Source of the DNA: a virus | Direction: 5' to 3' (one strand) | Length of the DNA: 64,000 nt | IMG/VR virus record: IMGVR_UViG_3300045012_000053 | Span: 37,361-101,360 of that record | Shown: positions 13,865 through 22,530 of the stretch, one piece after another | How positions within the stretch are numbered: the stretch's first letter is position 1 | Layout of the letters: each line of letters begins with the position of its first letter | Position numbers and translations under genes: made by a program | Notes under the pieces: model-generated | The model's input: only the letters and a program-made list of their open reading frames with translations | Told to the model about the DNA's origin: nothing | Database searches by the model: none

Positions 13865-16243
13865 ATGGCAAATAACCAACTCCTAGCTTCTGATAATTTT
13901 GCGTCCGGCTCTCTTGCGGCGGGATGGTCCGCTCTACCGGGTCTGTCTATGACGCAAGTGGTCGCGGGTTCCCCGAACGTAACAGAGCCAAATTCTGTAG
14001 GGACAGGAGCCGGACAAATATGGACAGGCATAACATGGCCTGCGGACCAAATTTCAGAAGTTACGTTGAACAATCTTAATGTGAGCGGTTCTACGGTCGG
14101 TCTTGCAGTTCGTATGAATTCTGTTGTACAATCGGGCTACTTGGCTGTTTTTAATTTTCAAGGCGGCGCTGGCGCGGGAAGGCTTACCGTTTTTAAAGAC
14201 GTTTCTGGTTCTGTAACACAGTTAGGCAGCGCAGTTACTACACTAACTTTTGCTGCCGGGGATGTTTTAACCTTTCAGGCTGCCGGATGCGCTCTTACTG
14301 TTAATAAAAATGGCAAGAGAATTTATTATTTTTACGACACAACCTTCACGTCTGGCGGAAGTCCCGGCTACGACCAAAATTCGGCGGGGAGCGTTACCAA
14401 TTCTCAGGTGAGTTCTTGGCGCGGTTATTCTGCTGTTCAACAAGACGGTATTTGGAATAAACAGGGCATTGTCATCGCCCCGGTCATTGCTGATTTAAAT
14501 GGTGCAACCGCTGGCGTCGGCATTCAATCTTGGTCCGTGTTTCAAGATACGAACGCCCAGATACTGTCAGGAACAGTATATAAAACTTGGCTCGTTAGTG
14601 ATTGGTCGAATGACGCGACATCGAGTATGTATTACGCCGAGTCTCTTGACGGAGTTAGTTGGACCCGCAGAGGAGCAGCGGTTCTTGCAAACGTCACAAA
14701 CGGCTTTGTTTTTAAGAACGGCTCGACATATTACATGTACGCTCAAACTGCGGGCGCGTCTGGCACTGGCAACATGCTGGTATATACCAGCAGTGACGGA
14801 ATAAATTGGGCTTTGCAGTCTCCGTCAAGTGTCCTAGTCAAAGGTACAGCAGGAGCATGGGATTCAGGTTCTTTTTATAACATTATTTGCGTAACAATTG
14901 TCGCGGGAACTTGGTACGGGTTCTATAATGGTAACAACGGCGGGGCGTTTTCGGTTGGTTTGGCAACATCAACGGACGGAATAAACTGGACAAAGTATTC
15001 CGGCAATCCTGTTATTTCTGGGGCCGTAACTACAGGAAATAACATCGTTAATGTTGGCGGAACGTACTATCTATGGGGTGCCGCAACCCAGCCGGGCCAA
15101 GGTGGTTCTGTGTTGGACCCATACGAGGCCGTACGTTATAAGTCTACTAATTTGACGTCTTGGTCTCTTTCGTCGCACTCCCTTCACCGTAGTCAAATAT
15201 TTGAATCTCTCAACGCTGTTACTGGAGGCGTTCAGGGTTTGGCTATGCTTAATGTGGGAGGAAGTACCTATCTTTATACGAACAGTTCTCAGGGAGATGC
15301 TGTTGCCCCTCAGATTGGACAAATTGGATTAGCGATAGCGCCCGTACCTGTAAGTTCTATAGTTTTGTTTCCAGAAGACGGTGCTTCACAAGTTGCAACC
15401 GACTTGTTCACTAGTGGAGCAGGAGATTTAAGTTCAAATTGGGTGACCCCGACTGGATATACAAAATTACAATTAACTGCGGGAGCTTTAGCGGAGCCTT
15501 CGGCAGCAAATACGGCTTGCGTTATGGCGTATACCGGAGCCTCTTTTTCTACAAATCAGTATTCGGAAATTACGCTTAAATCACTTGCAACAACCAGCGA
15601 TACGTTTAGTCCGAGCGTCAGAACGCAAACCGGGTCAGAAGGTCTCTACAGCTTTAATTTGGTTGGACCAATTGGGAGCGCATATGCGTTTCTTCAACTT
15701 TATAAAGTCGTTTCTGGCGTTTCAACCAGCTTCGGTCCTGTCGTACAAATAACGCCGCAAATTGGAGATGTCATTAGGCTATCTGTCATCACGGGAAGTG
15801 ACGGATTTCCGATTCTTTCTATCTATCAAAATGGTTTTTTAATTCTACAGTCAGAAGACTACGGAAATTCTCTTACAACAGGTTTTCCGGGAATGGTTGC
15901 TCTTGGTGTCGCTGCCGTAACAAACGCTCAAATAAGTTTGTGGTCCGGCGGAAATACAAATGTCACACCCCCGTATCCGCCGCCCGGGTCCAACGCGTAC
16001 AGCGTCCCAGATAGCAGAGTTTCGACGGCAACAACACCAAATTCTTCCCGTAATGTTCAGGGTACCTTGATATACGACGTCCCTAAGGTCTACTCTTTGC
16101 AGTATTGGTTCGACATTCTTTTCAACCGAACACAACCCTTGCCGGAAGACTGCCGTGCAGCAGGTGCGCCAGTAGATTGCCGCATCAGTCCCAACATTCC
16201 GCAGAATTCACGAGCACCGGGCACTTACGGGCCGGGAGAATAA
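13865..16243 (+). CDS. Appendage protein: two jelly-roll domains flanking a GH43-like beta-propeller
   Basis: 792 residues. Residues about 10-180 and 530-690 are similar LamG-like beta-sandwiches (each begins with a DNF/DLF-ASG-DLSS-W pattern). Between them (about 200-510) are propeller-like blades with the repeated S-DG-x-W motif (SLDGVSWTRRG, SSDGINWALQS, STDGINWTKYS), typical of GH43/GH62-type proteins that bind or cut polysaccharide. A short Pro-rich C-terminal domain may attach it to the virion. It is probably a tailspike or receptor-binding glycan depolymerase. The gene is visibly AT-richer than neighbours, which suggests acquisition. Catalytic acids cannot be assigned by eye. Confidence 0.7.
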   Translation: MANNQLLASDNFASGSLAAGWSALPGLSMTQVVAGSPNVTEPNSVGTGAGQIWTGITWPADQISEVTLNNLNVSGSTVGLAVRMNSVVQSGYLAVFNFQGGAGAGRLTVFKDVSGSVTQLGSAVTTLTFAAGDVLTFQAAGCALTVNKNGKRIYYFYDTTFTSGGSPGYDQNSAGSVTNSQVSSWRGYSAVQQDGIWNKQGIVIAPVIADLNGATAGVGIQSWSVFQDTNAQILSGTVYKTWLVSDWSNDATSSMYYAESLDGVSWTRRGAAVLANVTNGFVFKNGSTYYMYAQTAGASGTGNMLVYTSSDGINWALQSPSSVLVKGTAGAWDSGSFYNIICVTIVAGTWYGFYNGNNGGAFSVGLATSTDGINWTKYSGNPVISGAVTTGNNIVNVGGTYYLWGAATQPGQGGSVLDPYEAVRYKSTNLTSWSLSSHSLHRSQIFESLNAVTGGVQGLAMLNVGGSTYLYTNSSQGDAVAPQIGQIGLAIAPVPVSSIVLFPEDGASQVATDLFTSGAGDLSSNWVTPTGYTKLQLTAGALAEPSAANTACVMAYTGASFSTNQYSEITLKSLATTSDTFSPSVRTQTGSEGLYSFNLVGPIGSAYAFLQLYKVVSGVSTSFGPVVQITPQIGDVIRLSVITGSDGFPILSIYQNGFLILQSEDYGNSLTTGFPGMVALGVAAVTNAQISLWSGGNTNVTPPYPPPGSNAYSVPDSRVSTATTPNSSRNVQGTLIYDVPKVYSLQYWFDILFNRTQPLPEDCRAAGAPVDCRISPNIPQNSRAPGTYGPGE

Positions 16244-16246
16244 TAG

Positions 16247-17821
16247 ATGGCATACGGATATTTTTCAAGCTTGTCAACCGTACAGTTGCAGCACTTGGTT
16301 GATGTCGCGCAAACGTACGGTGACATAGAACCCGTACTCAACGCGGGCGGATTCACGCAGACCATCGCGCTCTCTTGCGCGAACACTGTGATGAACGATA
16401 TCTGCGCCGTAGCCTTCCCTCACAAGTGGAACGAGTTCGTCATCCCCCCTATTTACTCCAATAGCTTTCAGCAGGATTACGCGGTCGTAAACGCTGCGGG
16501 CGTGTCCGGAATCCTGACGCTCACATCGGTATCTCAAGTCTCGACCTCATCGAATACCACGACCTATCTCGGTACAATCGTTGGCGGTGACTTCGGTGGT
16601 TGGGTCGGTGTGCCGTTCGTGATCGCGGGCTTCACCAATTCGAACAACAACGGAACCTTCATGTGCGTCGCCTCATCGGCTGGCGCGCTCGTTCTACAAA
16701 ACACAGGGACCGTGGAAACTCATGCGGCGACTGCAATATCAGCCGCAGGCCCGCTGCTTAATATGTCGTGGTTGGAGCGCGGCGTCGGATTCGACATCAA
16801 TAACACGGCCATTCCGAAGCCGTTCGTTCGCATCGAGTGCGGACGTCAGCTACCACAGTTTACCGCGAGCTACACGGGCGGCGCGGGACTCGGCGACCCC
16901 GGCTTCCGCGTCAATTGGTTCCCGAACCGCACGCTGTACTACGGCACGTGGGGACAAGCCAATGTTGGCGGTGCTACGCTGGGGAACAACCCCGGCCCGG
17001 GTTCGCTGTACATCAACCCGCTCGGCGCTTCCATCAGCGCGGCCTCGTGGGTCGGCGGGCACGCTGCGTTCACAGTCAACTACATCCCGTCTACGGTCAC
17101 GCTCGGTTCGATTCTCACTGTCACCAGCGTGTTCCCGGTAGCCTACAACGGCAACTGGGTTGTCACCAACATCAGCGACTCGGTGCAGACTGCGCCCGTT
17201 ATCACGGTTACGATGGTTGCTAACCCCGGCACATACGAGTCGGGCGGCATCATCAATAACACTGCGCCTCTATCTCAGCCGGACAACCCGATCACTCAGA
17301 TCATTGACGCCAATGGAAACTTCTTGCTCCTAACCACGTATGGTACCGAGGGCACTACAGCGCCTCTAGCAGCTGCGAACGCGGTTCCCGGCACCACAGT
17401 GTCAGGAACTGGCGCAACGACTGTGTGGACGGTTCTTGACCCGAATGGGTGGGGCTTCCGCTTCTCTCCAGTTCCGTCTCAGACAGGCACCGAATGGCAG
17501 TTTAATCTGATCGCACAAATGAAGCCTGTTCGCTTCGTCAGCTTGAGCCAGACGCTGGCACCGTTGCCCGACGAATTCGAGCCACACTTTCGTGAAGGGT
17601 TTATTGCGCAGCTGTACAAGCGCTCCCCCGAGAAGGCGGTGTACGCGAAGTTCAAGGATATGTATCAGGTGTGGAAGGAATCTTTGAACAGCATGCGCGT
17701 GAAGGAAGACCGTGAGCTGGAAGAAAATAAGTTCATTCCCAGCCGCACCATCTTTGGCGCAGCACGTAGCCGCAATAACTTCCAAGGCGGCGCTTGGCCG
17801 TATAACTACCCGAGACCATAA
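16247..17821 (+). CDS. Virion structural protein with an inserted beta domain
   Basis: 524 residues. The N-terminal (1-85) and C-terminal (about 420-524) parts look like one core protein, with a helical VQLQHLVDVAQ start and a conserved-looking helix near 440-490. Between them sit beta domains, including the repeated type described in the findings (AGFTNSNNNGTF at about 123-134). Such a layout, a helical core interrupted by surface beta domains, fits a head-tail adaptor or tail protein. It lies three bases after the appendage gene and two bases before the next gene. Confidence 0.65.
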   Translation: MAYGYFSSLSTVQLQHLVDVAQTYGDIEPVLNAGGFTQTIALSCANTVMNDICAVAFPHKWNEFVIPPIYSNSFQQDYAVVNAAGVSGILTLTSVSQVSTSSNTTTYLGTIVGGDFGGWVGVPFVIAGFTNSNNNGTFMCVASSAGALVLQNTGTVETHAATAISAAGPLLNMSWLERGVGFDINNTAIPKPFVRIECGRQLPQFTASYTGGAGLGDPGFRVNWFPNRTLYYGTWGQANVGGATLGNNPGPGSLYINPLGASISAASWVGGHAAFTVNYIPSTVTLGSILTVTSVFPVAYNGNWVVTNISDSVQTAPVITVTMVANPGTYESGGIINNTAPLSQPDNPITQIIDANGNFLLLTTYGTEGTTAPLAAANAVPGTTVSGTGATTVWTVLDPNGWGFRFSPVPSQTGTEWQFNLIAQMKPVRFVSLSQTLAPLPDEFEPHFREGFIAQLYKRSPEKAVYAKFKDMYQVWKESLNSMRVKEDRELEENKFIPSRTIFGAARSRNNFQGGAWPYNYPRP

Positions 17822-17823
17822 TC

Positions 17824-18762
17824 ATGACTTTTACACTACAAAACACAATCAATTTCGTCGAGACCTACATTCAGTACGCGCCTCTCACAGCAGGTCTGGG
17901 GCAGGAGCCTGCGGTCTCAACAGGCTCTATGGTTCGCAACTCGATGCTGAACGCGCCGCTGACGTGGCAGTTCAATCGCAACGAGGTTACGTTTCCCACT
18001 GTTGTGGGACAGCAGGACTACACCTTAGCAACGATGCCAGATATGTCGTTCGTGGAAAAAGTCGCGCTGACAGATGATGCGGGCAACGTCTACGAAATCA
18101 AAGACATTTATAACAATTCAGCCTTGGCGGTTTCATCGTTTCAACAGCGTCCCAGCGCGGTGTCGGTAGAGTCTTCGTCCGTCATTACCAGCGTGTTGAA
18201 CTACAAGCTTCGTTTCCTCGGCGTGCCGGACAAGATTTATACCGTGACGGTGACCTATCAGAAGCTGGCTCCTCAGTTTGGGCCATACTTTATCACCTCT
18301 GCGGCGAACGCGGCTGGCGGCAACACGGTATACACGGGTAGCTTTGACCCTCTATCGTTCCCCACGGGCGCGACTGCGATCATCACCGGATTCAAGACCA
18401 ACGCGGTAAACAACGGCTCTTTCACTGTGGTGAGCGTCACGACTACGACGCTGACTCTTGCAAACGCGGCGGGCGTTGCGGAAACGATTTCGGCTTACGC
18501 GAACAACTTCTCGTGGGCACCCATCCCCGATCAGTATTCGGATGTTTACAACAATTTGTTCCTTTCGGAAGCTATGGCTGGCGTCGATGACGCTCGCGCG
18601 CAGCTTTACCGCCAGCGTGGAGTAGCCGCGTTGATGGCGAAGTCAACAGGCTTGACAGAAATGCAGAAGAACGCGTTCGCCCAACAGTGGCTGGCGCGCG
18701 GCACGGAACGCGCCGCAGCAGCAGGAATGGCGCAGATAGGAAATAACAGCAGAGGCGTTTAA
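17824..18762 (+). CDS. Putative tail adaptor / tubular protein A-like, with inserted beta domain
   Basis: 312 residues. The N-terminal segment (NTINFVETYIQ, then FNRNEVTFPTVVGQQDYTLAT) and the C-terminal helices (VYNNLFLSEAMAGVDDARAQLYRQRGVAALM) have the layout of gatekeeper/adaptor proteins such as T7 gp11-like ones. Residues about 155-225 are an inserted copy of the repeated beta domain (ITGFKTNAVNNGSFTV). It precedes the nozzle-like gene, which supports the tail-adaptor call. The call is inferred from pattern and order. Confidence 0.6.
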   Translation: MTFTLQNTINFVETYIQYAPLTAGLGQEPAVSTGSMVRNSMLNAPLTWQFNRNEVTFPTVVGQQDYTLATMPDMSFVEKVALTDDAGNVYEIKDIYNNSALAVSSFQQRPSAVSVESSSVITSVLNYKLRFLGVPDKIYTVTVTYQKLAPQFGPYFITSAANAAGGNTVYTGSFDPLSFPTGATAIITGFKTNAVNNGSFTVVSVTTTTLTLANAAGVAETISAYANNFSWAPIPDQYSDVYNNLFLSEAMAGVDDARAQLYRQRGVAALMAKSTGLTEMQKNAFAQQWLARGTERAAAAGMAQIGNNSRGV

Positions 18763-18768
18763 AGACTA

Positions 18769-21700
18769 ATGACTACACTTGTTGAGAGCAGCGGAGGCGG
18801 ACCACAGAAGCAGCCCAAGTACGTTCCTATTTTCATGGACCGTGCCTTCACCGGGTTGTACACCCAGCGTGCGGTGCTGCACGACCCGTCCGACGTTTAC
18901 ACAGCAAGATTCTACGGCGGACGACCGGATGCACTTCTAGGCGGACGCAACATCGAGCTGACCAACCGTTTGACGTTGCAGCGTCGCCCCGGCATGAGTG
19001 TGTTCGGCGGCGGCTCGCTTTATCCGACCACCCCAGATCGTGCGTTCTCTTTCCAATTGTCTGACGGAACCATTCGCGTAATTATCGACACCTCGTCGAG
19101 CGGTCTGCTGACAGTTACCAGCGCTAACAACGCGTCTGCGGGCACCACGGTTTACAACGGCACGTTTCCCGGCGGCGGCTCGAACGGATATGTAGGACTA
19201 AAGTTTTTGATCGCGGGCTTCGGAACCAACGCGGGCAACAACGGTACGTTCACTGTAACGGCCTCAACAACAACGACATTGACGTTGAACAACCCGGCTG
19301 GTATCGCGGAAACAATCGCTGCGACAGCGATCACAGCGGGCGGCGTTTACTGGGATGAGCAGAACGGCAGCAAGGTTCTCTTGGTAGCCAAGTCTCCGGG
19401 CGCGGGCCAGATGTATTTCGTCTCCGTAGCTGGCATCCTTTACATGGGCGATGGCATTGACACGAGACAGTACACCCCGCTGAATTTGAACGGAACGATT
19501 TGGAACTGGGGAATTGTAGCACCGACGACCCAGCCGTCGGTTACGATCACATCTTCGGGCGCTGCGGCATCGAAGTGGCAAGCCTCGACCGTATTCTCAA
19601 CGATGGGTCTGACGCTCGACACGAACGCTACGCCGCAAATTTGGCAGGTCATCGGCACGAACGCGGACGGCTCTAACCCGTCCAATCCGCAGTTCGGCAC
19701 AACCGGAACGGGAGAACCGAACTGGGCATCCGCGACTGCGGAGGGTTCGACGCTGGTTGACGGCGGCGTTACGTGGCAGAACGCGGGTATCATGAACGAT
19801 TGGAAGGCCAATTCGTTCTACACCGATCTTGGATTTTTCGGCCACACTCCGGCTCCGTCGTTCGCAGATCCGGCGGCTATTGCGGTCGCGAACGTAAGCG
19901 CGATCTACGGTAACTATAAGAACTCTGGAAGCCTCGGGCAAACGGGAGCTGCGGCGAACGAGCCGCACTTCTCCGGCGTGTATCCGGGTTCGAGCTACTT
20001 CGACAACAACACGCACTGGTTCGCGGTTGGCAACTATTCGACACCTGCTGGCATGGCGCTGATGCGCTGGAAGCCGTCGCATGTGTACACAGGGTGGCAG
20101 GGCGGCGGCAGCACGCTGTCTTTGAATGGCACGCCAAACTTCATTCTAACAAACAATCTTCCTGCGCCGCCTCTCACAACGGTTTATATGTTCGTACCGA
20201 AGGTTGGCGGAACATCGTCGTCAGGCTACCAGCCGTTCCCCGCAAGCGCGGGAATCGGTACCACGGTCAGCGACGGACAGATTCAGTGGTTGAATCTCGG
20301 ACAAGGTGCGTGGCAGGCCAGCACGCCATACATTCAGTGGCAGGCTCAAGGCTTGACGTTCGGCGTAATTTGGGACGGAGCAAACTTTCAAGTCTGTATC
20401 GCAAGCGGAACCAGTGGGAGCCACATTCCGGGAACTACGCTCGCGACAGCGGTCAGCATCACGGCTGGTAACGCTTCGGGCGGCAACACGACGTACACGC
20501 TCGGCTCCGGCACATGGACCGTTACTCCGGCTGCGGGCGATCAGATCACATTCAGTGGATTTACGAACGCGGGAAATAACGGAACGTATCAGGTTGTGTC
20601 CGCAACAACGAACACAATAACGGTCAAGAACGCGCAAGGCGTCTCGGAAACGCACAGCGCCTCGGCAGCGTACACCGCGTGGGCAACCACGTACGGCGGA
20701 ACCACACAGGACGGCAGCATCACGTGGACCTGCGTAGGACAGAACGTTGCGTGGGCTGCGGCACAAACTTGGAATTTCCCTTCGGTAGGATTTCAGCCGC
20801 CCGGTCCCTCAGAGCCGTTCGGTGGTTCCGAGGTCGACGGCACAAACAACTTCGTTCAAGCTGTAATCGAATCAGGAACATCAGGCTCGGTTCAACCAAC
20901 ATGGGTCACCCCGTCTTCCATCCCGCCGACAGTAACGGATGGTACGATCACGTGGCAGGCGGTTGGACCTGTATCGACAAACTCGCTCTCGTGGTTGTTC
21001 GGTCTTGCATATGCATATGCATATAAGTCTCGAACGCTGACGGACGCTTATTCGCCTCTGCCATTGGGCGGCGGACTAGTTCCCCCGGGCAGTGTCGTTC
21101 TAGGACCGCCGTTCGGTTCCGAGACGGGCGCGATTTCATCCGCGTCGCCCGCAAATCAAATTATCGGAGCGAATTCTGGCGCGGTAAACACAATTTTAGG
21201 AAACTATTCGCCGGACCCACAGGTTGATACGATTGTCATCTATCGTTCCGCAGACAGCGCGAGCGGTGCTGCGGATATGTTTGAGCTAACAGAAATCCCG
21301 AACATCCCGTCTCAGGCTGGAATCTCGAAGTGGCAGTTCCAAGACTTCCTGCCCAGCGTTGCGAACAGCGTTTTCCCGGGCTTGAACATTCTTTTCCCGG
21401 CTCCGATTGACGGAGTCAACAATCCGCCGAACTCTGCGTTCCTTCCGATGGTATACAACTACCAGCGTATTTGGGGCGCGCTCGGACAGAGCGTGGCCTT
21501 TTCGGGAGGCCCGGACACGGAAGTTGGAAATCCGAATCAAGCGTTTAACGTTGCTGACAACCTTCCGTTCCTCGCTCCAGTCATCCGTCTTGTGAAGACG
21601 CCGCAAGGCATCGTCACATTCTTGACTGACAGTATTGAAATGATCGGCGGCGGTCCAGCAACTGCGACCTTCTTCTCGGTCACGATGGCACCGGGCGTGG

Positions 21701-22530
21701 GACTGTTATCTTACAACGCGTGCGACGTGTTTGCGGGAGAAATTTACTTCTTCTCCGCAGACAATATGTTCCGTGTAATCACTCCTGCGTTGAACCTTTC
21801 AAACTTTGGATTCCCGCTGGGCGATCAATTCGCTAATCAGCCGTCGTTCGGAAGTTTGGATACAACGTGGAACCCGAAGAACGTATACGTGGCGGTTCAC
21901 CAAAACGGCACCGACAACTGCATCTTTGTTGCGGACGGCTCAACTGGGTGGTACCGCTTGAACCCGCACCAAGTGCCGGGCGCTGCGCAAGGACCGGAAC
22001 CGATCTGGTCTCCGTTCGCGGCGATCACGGACGGTGTCAAGCTGGTTCAAAGCGTGGAAACATCTCCGGGCATTAAGCAGCTGCTTGCTGGCTCGGTTCT
22101 CCCAGCCGACAATCTAACGTTCCGCGATCTGACAGTCTTTCAAGACGAGGGCGTTTCATATGATGCGTTCTTCACGATGGGCAGTATCTCACTGGCTCAC
22201 CCGGGACAGCTAGCGCTCGTGAAATTCTTAGAGTTCGACTTCTCCGGAATTGGGTTTCAGCCGACCGTTAGCTATTTGCTCAACGAGATCAGCGGCACAT
22301 TCACGCCGTTCGTAAATGGTGCGAACGCGGTGCCTCAAGCCGACCCGCCGTCGATCTACGGGGCTACCTCTATCGCGACGAGCTACAGCCCGAACCGCTA
22401 TTACTTTAGTTCGAACCCGGTGCTTGCGCGCTGCCGTCACATGCAGGTGAAGGTTGATTACGGCACAAACGCAACCGGAAACGAGCTGTACAGCATGACG
22501 ATCTATGGTCGTCTAATGATCGAAACGTAA
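18769..22530 (+). CDS. Large tail protein, nozzle / stabilisation-like, with repeated surface modules
   Basis: 1253 residues. The N-terminus (FMDRAFTGLYTQRAVL, then TNRLTLQRRPGMSVFG) and the C-terminal third (VYNYQRIWGALGQSVAFSG to the end) resemble tail nozzle or tubular B-type proteins, where a RRPG motif follows the first domain. Inserted between them are two copies of the repeated NNGTF beta domain (about 115-190 and 563-640) and several modules ending in DG-x-x-TW-x-x-G. GCATAT is repeated three times at about 21006, giving an AYAYAY tract. It probably forms the tail tube tip through which DNA leaves. Confidence 0.7.
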   Translation: MTTLVESSGGGPQKQPKYVPIFMDRAFTGLYTQRAVLHDPSDVYTARFYGGRPDALLGGRNIELTNRLTLQRRPGMSVFGGGSLYPTTPDRAFSFQLSDGTIRVIIDTSSSGLLTVTSANNASAGTTVYNGTFPGGGSNGYVGLKFLIAGFGTNAGNNGTFTVTASTTTTLTLNNPAGIAETIAATAITAGGVYWDEQNGSKVLLVAKSPGAGQMYFVSVAGILYMGDGIDTRQYTPLNLNGTIWNWGIVAPTTQPSVTITSSGAAASKWQASTVFSTMGLTLDTNATPQIWQVIGTNADGSNPSNPQFGTTGTGEPNWASATAEGSTLVDGGVTWQNAGIMNDWKANSFYTDLGFFGHTPAPSFADPAAIAVANVSAIYGNYKNSGSLGQTGAAANEPHFSGVYPGSSYFDNNTHWFAVGNYSTPAGMALMRWKPSHVYTGWQGGGSTLSLNGTPNFILTNNLPAPPLTTVYMFVPKVGGTSSSGYQPFPASAGIGTTVSDGQIQWLNLGQGAWQASTPYIQWQAQGLTFGVIWDGANFQVCIASGTSGSHIPGTTLATAVSITAGNASGGNTTYTLGSGTWTVTPAAGDQITFSGFTNAGNNGTYQVVSATTNTITVKNAQGVSETHSASAAYTAWATTYGGTTQDGSITWTCVGQNVAWAAAQTWNFPSVGFQPPGPSEPFGGSEVDGTNNFVQAVIESGTSGSVQPTWVTPSSIPPTVTDGTITWQAVGPVSTNSLSWLFGLAYAYAYKSRTLTDAYSPLPLGGGLVPPGSVVLGPPFGSETGAISSASPANQIIGANSGAVNTILGNYSPDPQVDTIVIYRSADSASGAADMFELTEIPNIPSQAGISKWQFQDFLPSVANSVFPGLNILFPAPIDGVNNPPNSAFLPMVYNYQRIWGALGQSVAFSGGPDTEVGNPNQAFNVADNLPFLAPVIRLVKTPQGIVTFLTDSIEMIGGGPATATFFSVTMAPGVGLLSYNACDVFAGEIYFFSADNMFRVITPALNLSNFGFPLGDQFANQPSFGSLDTTWNPKNVYVAVHQNGTDNCIFVADGSTGWYRLNPHQVPGAAQGPEPIWSPFAAITDGVKLVQSVETSPGIKQLLAGSVLPADNLTFRDLTVFQDEGVSYDAFFTMGSISLAHPGQLALVKFLEFDFSGIGFQPTVSYLLNEISGTFTPFVNGANAVPQADPPSIYGATSIATSYSPNRYYFSSNPVLARCRHMQVKVDYGTNATGNELYSMTIYGRLMIET

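Noticed and set aside
21006-21024. Threefold GCATAT repeat
   Set aside because: It encodes AYAYAY within the tail protein; too short to be a functional repeat element, noted only as a possible slippage site.
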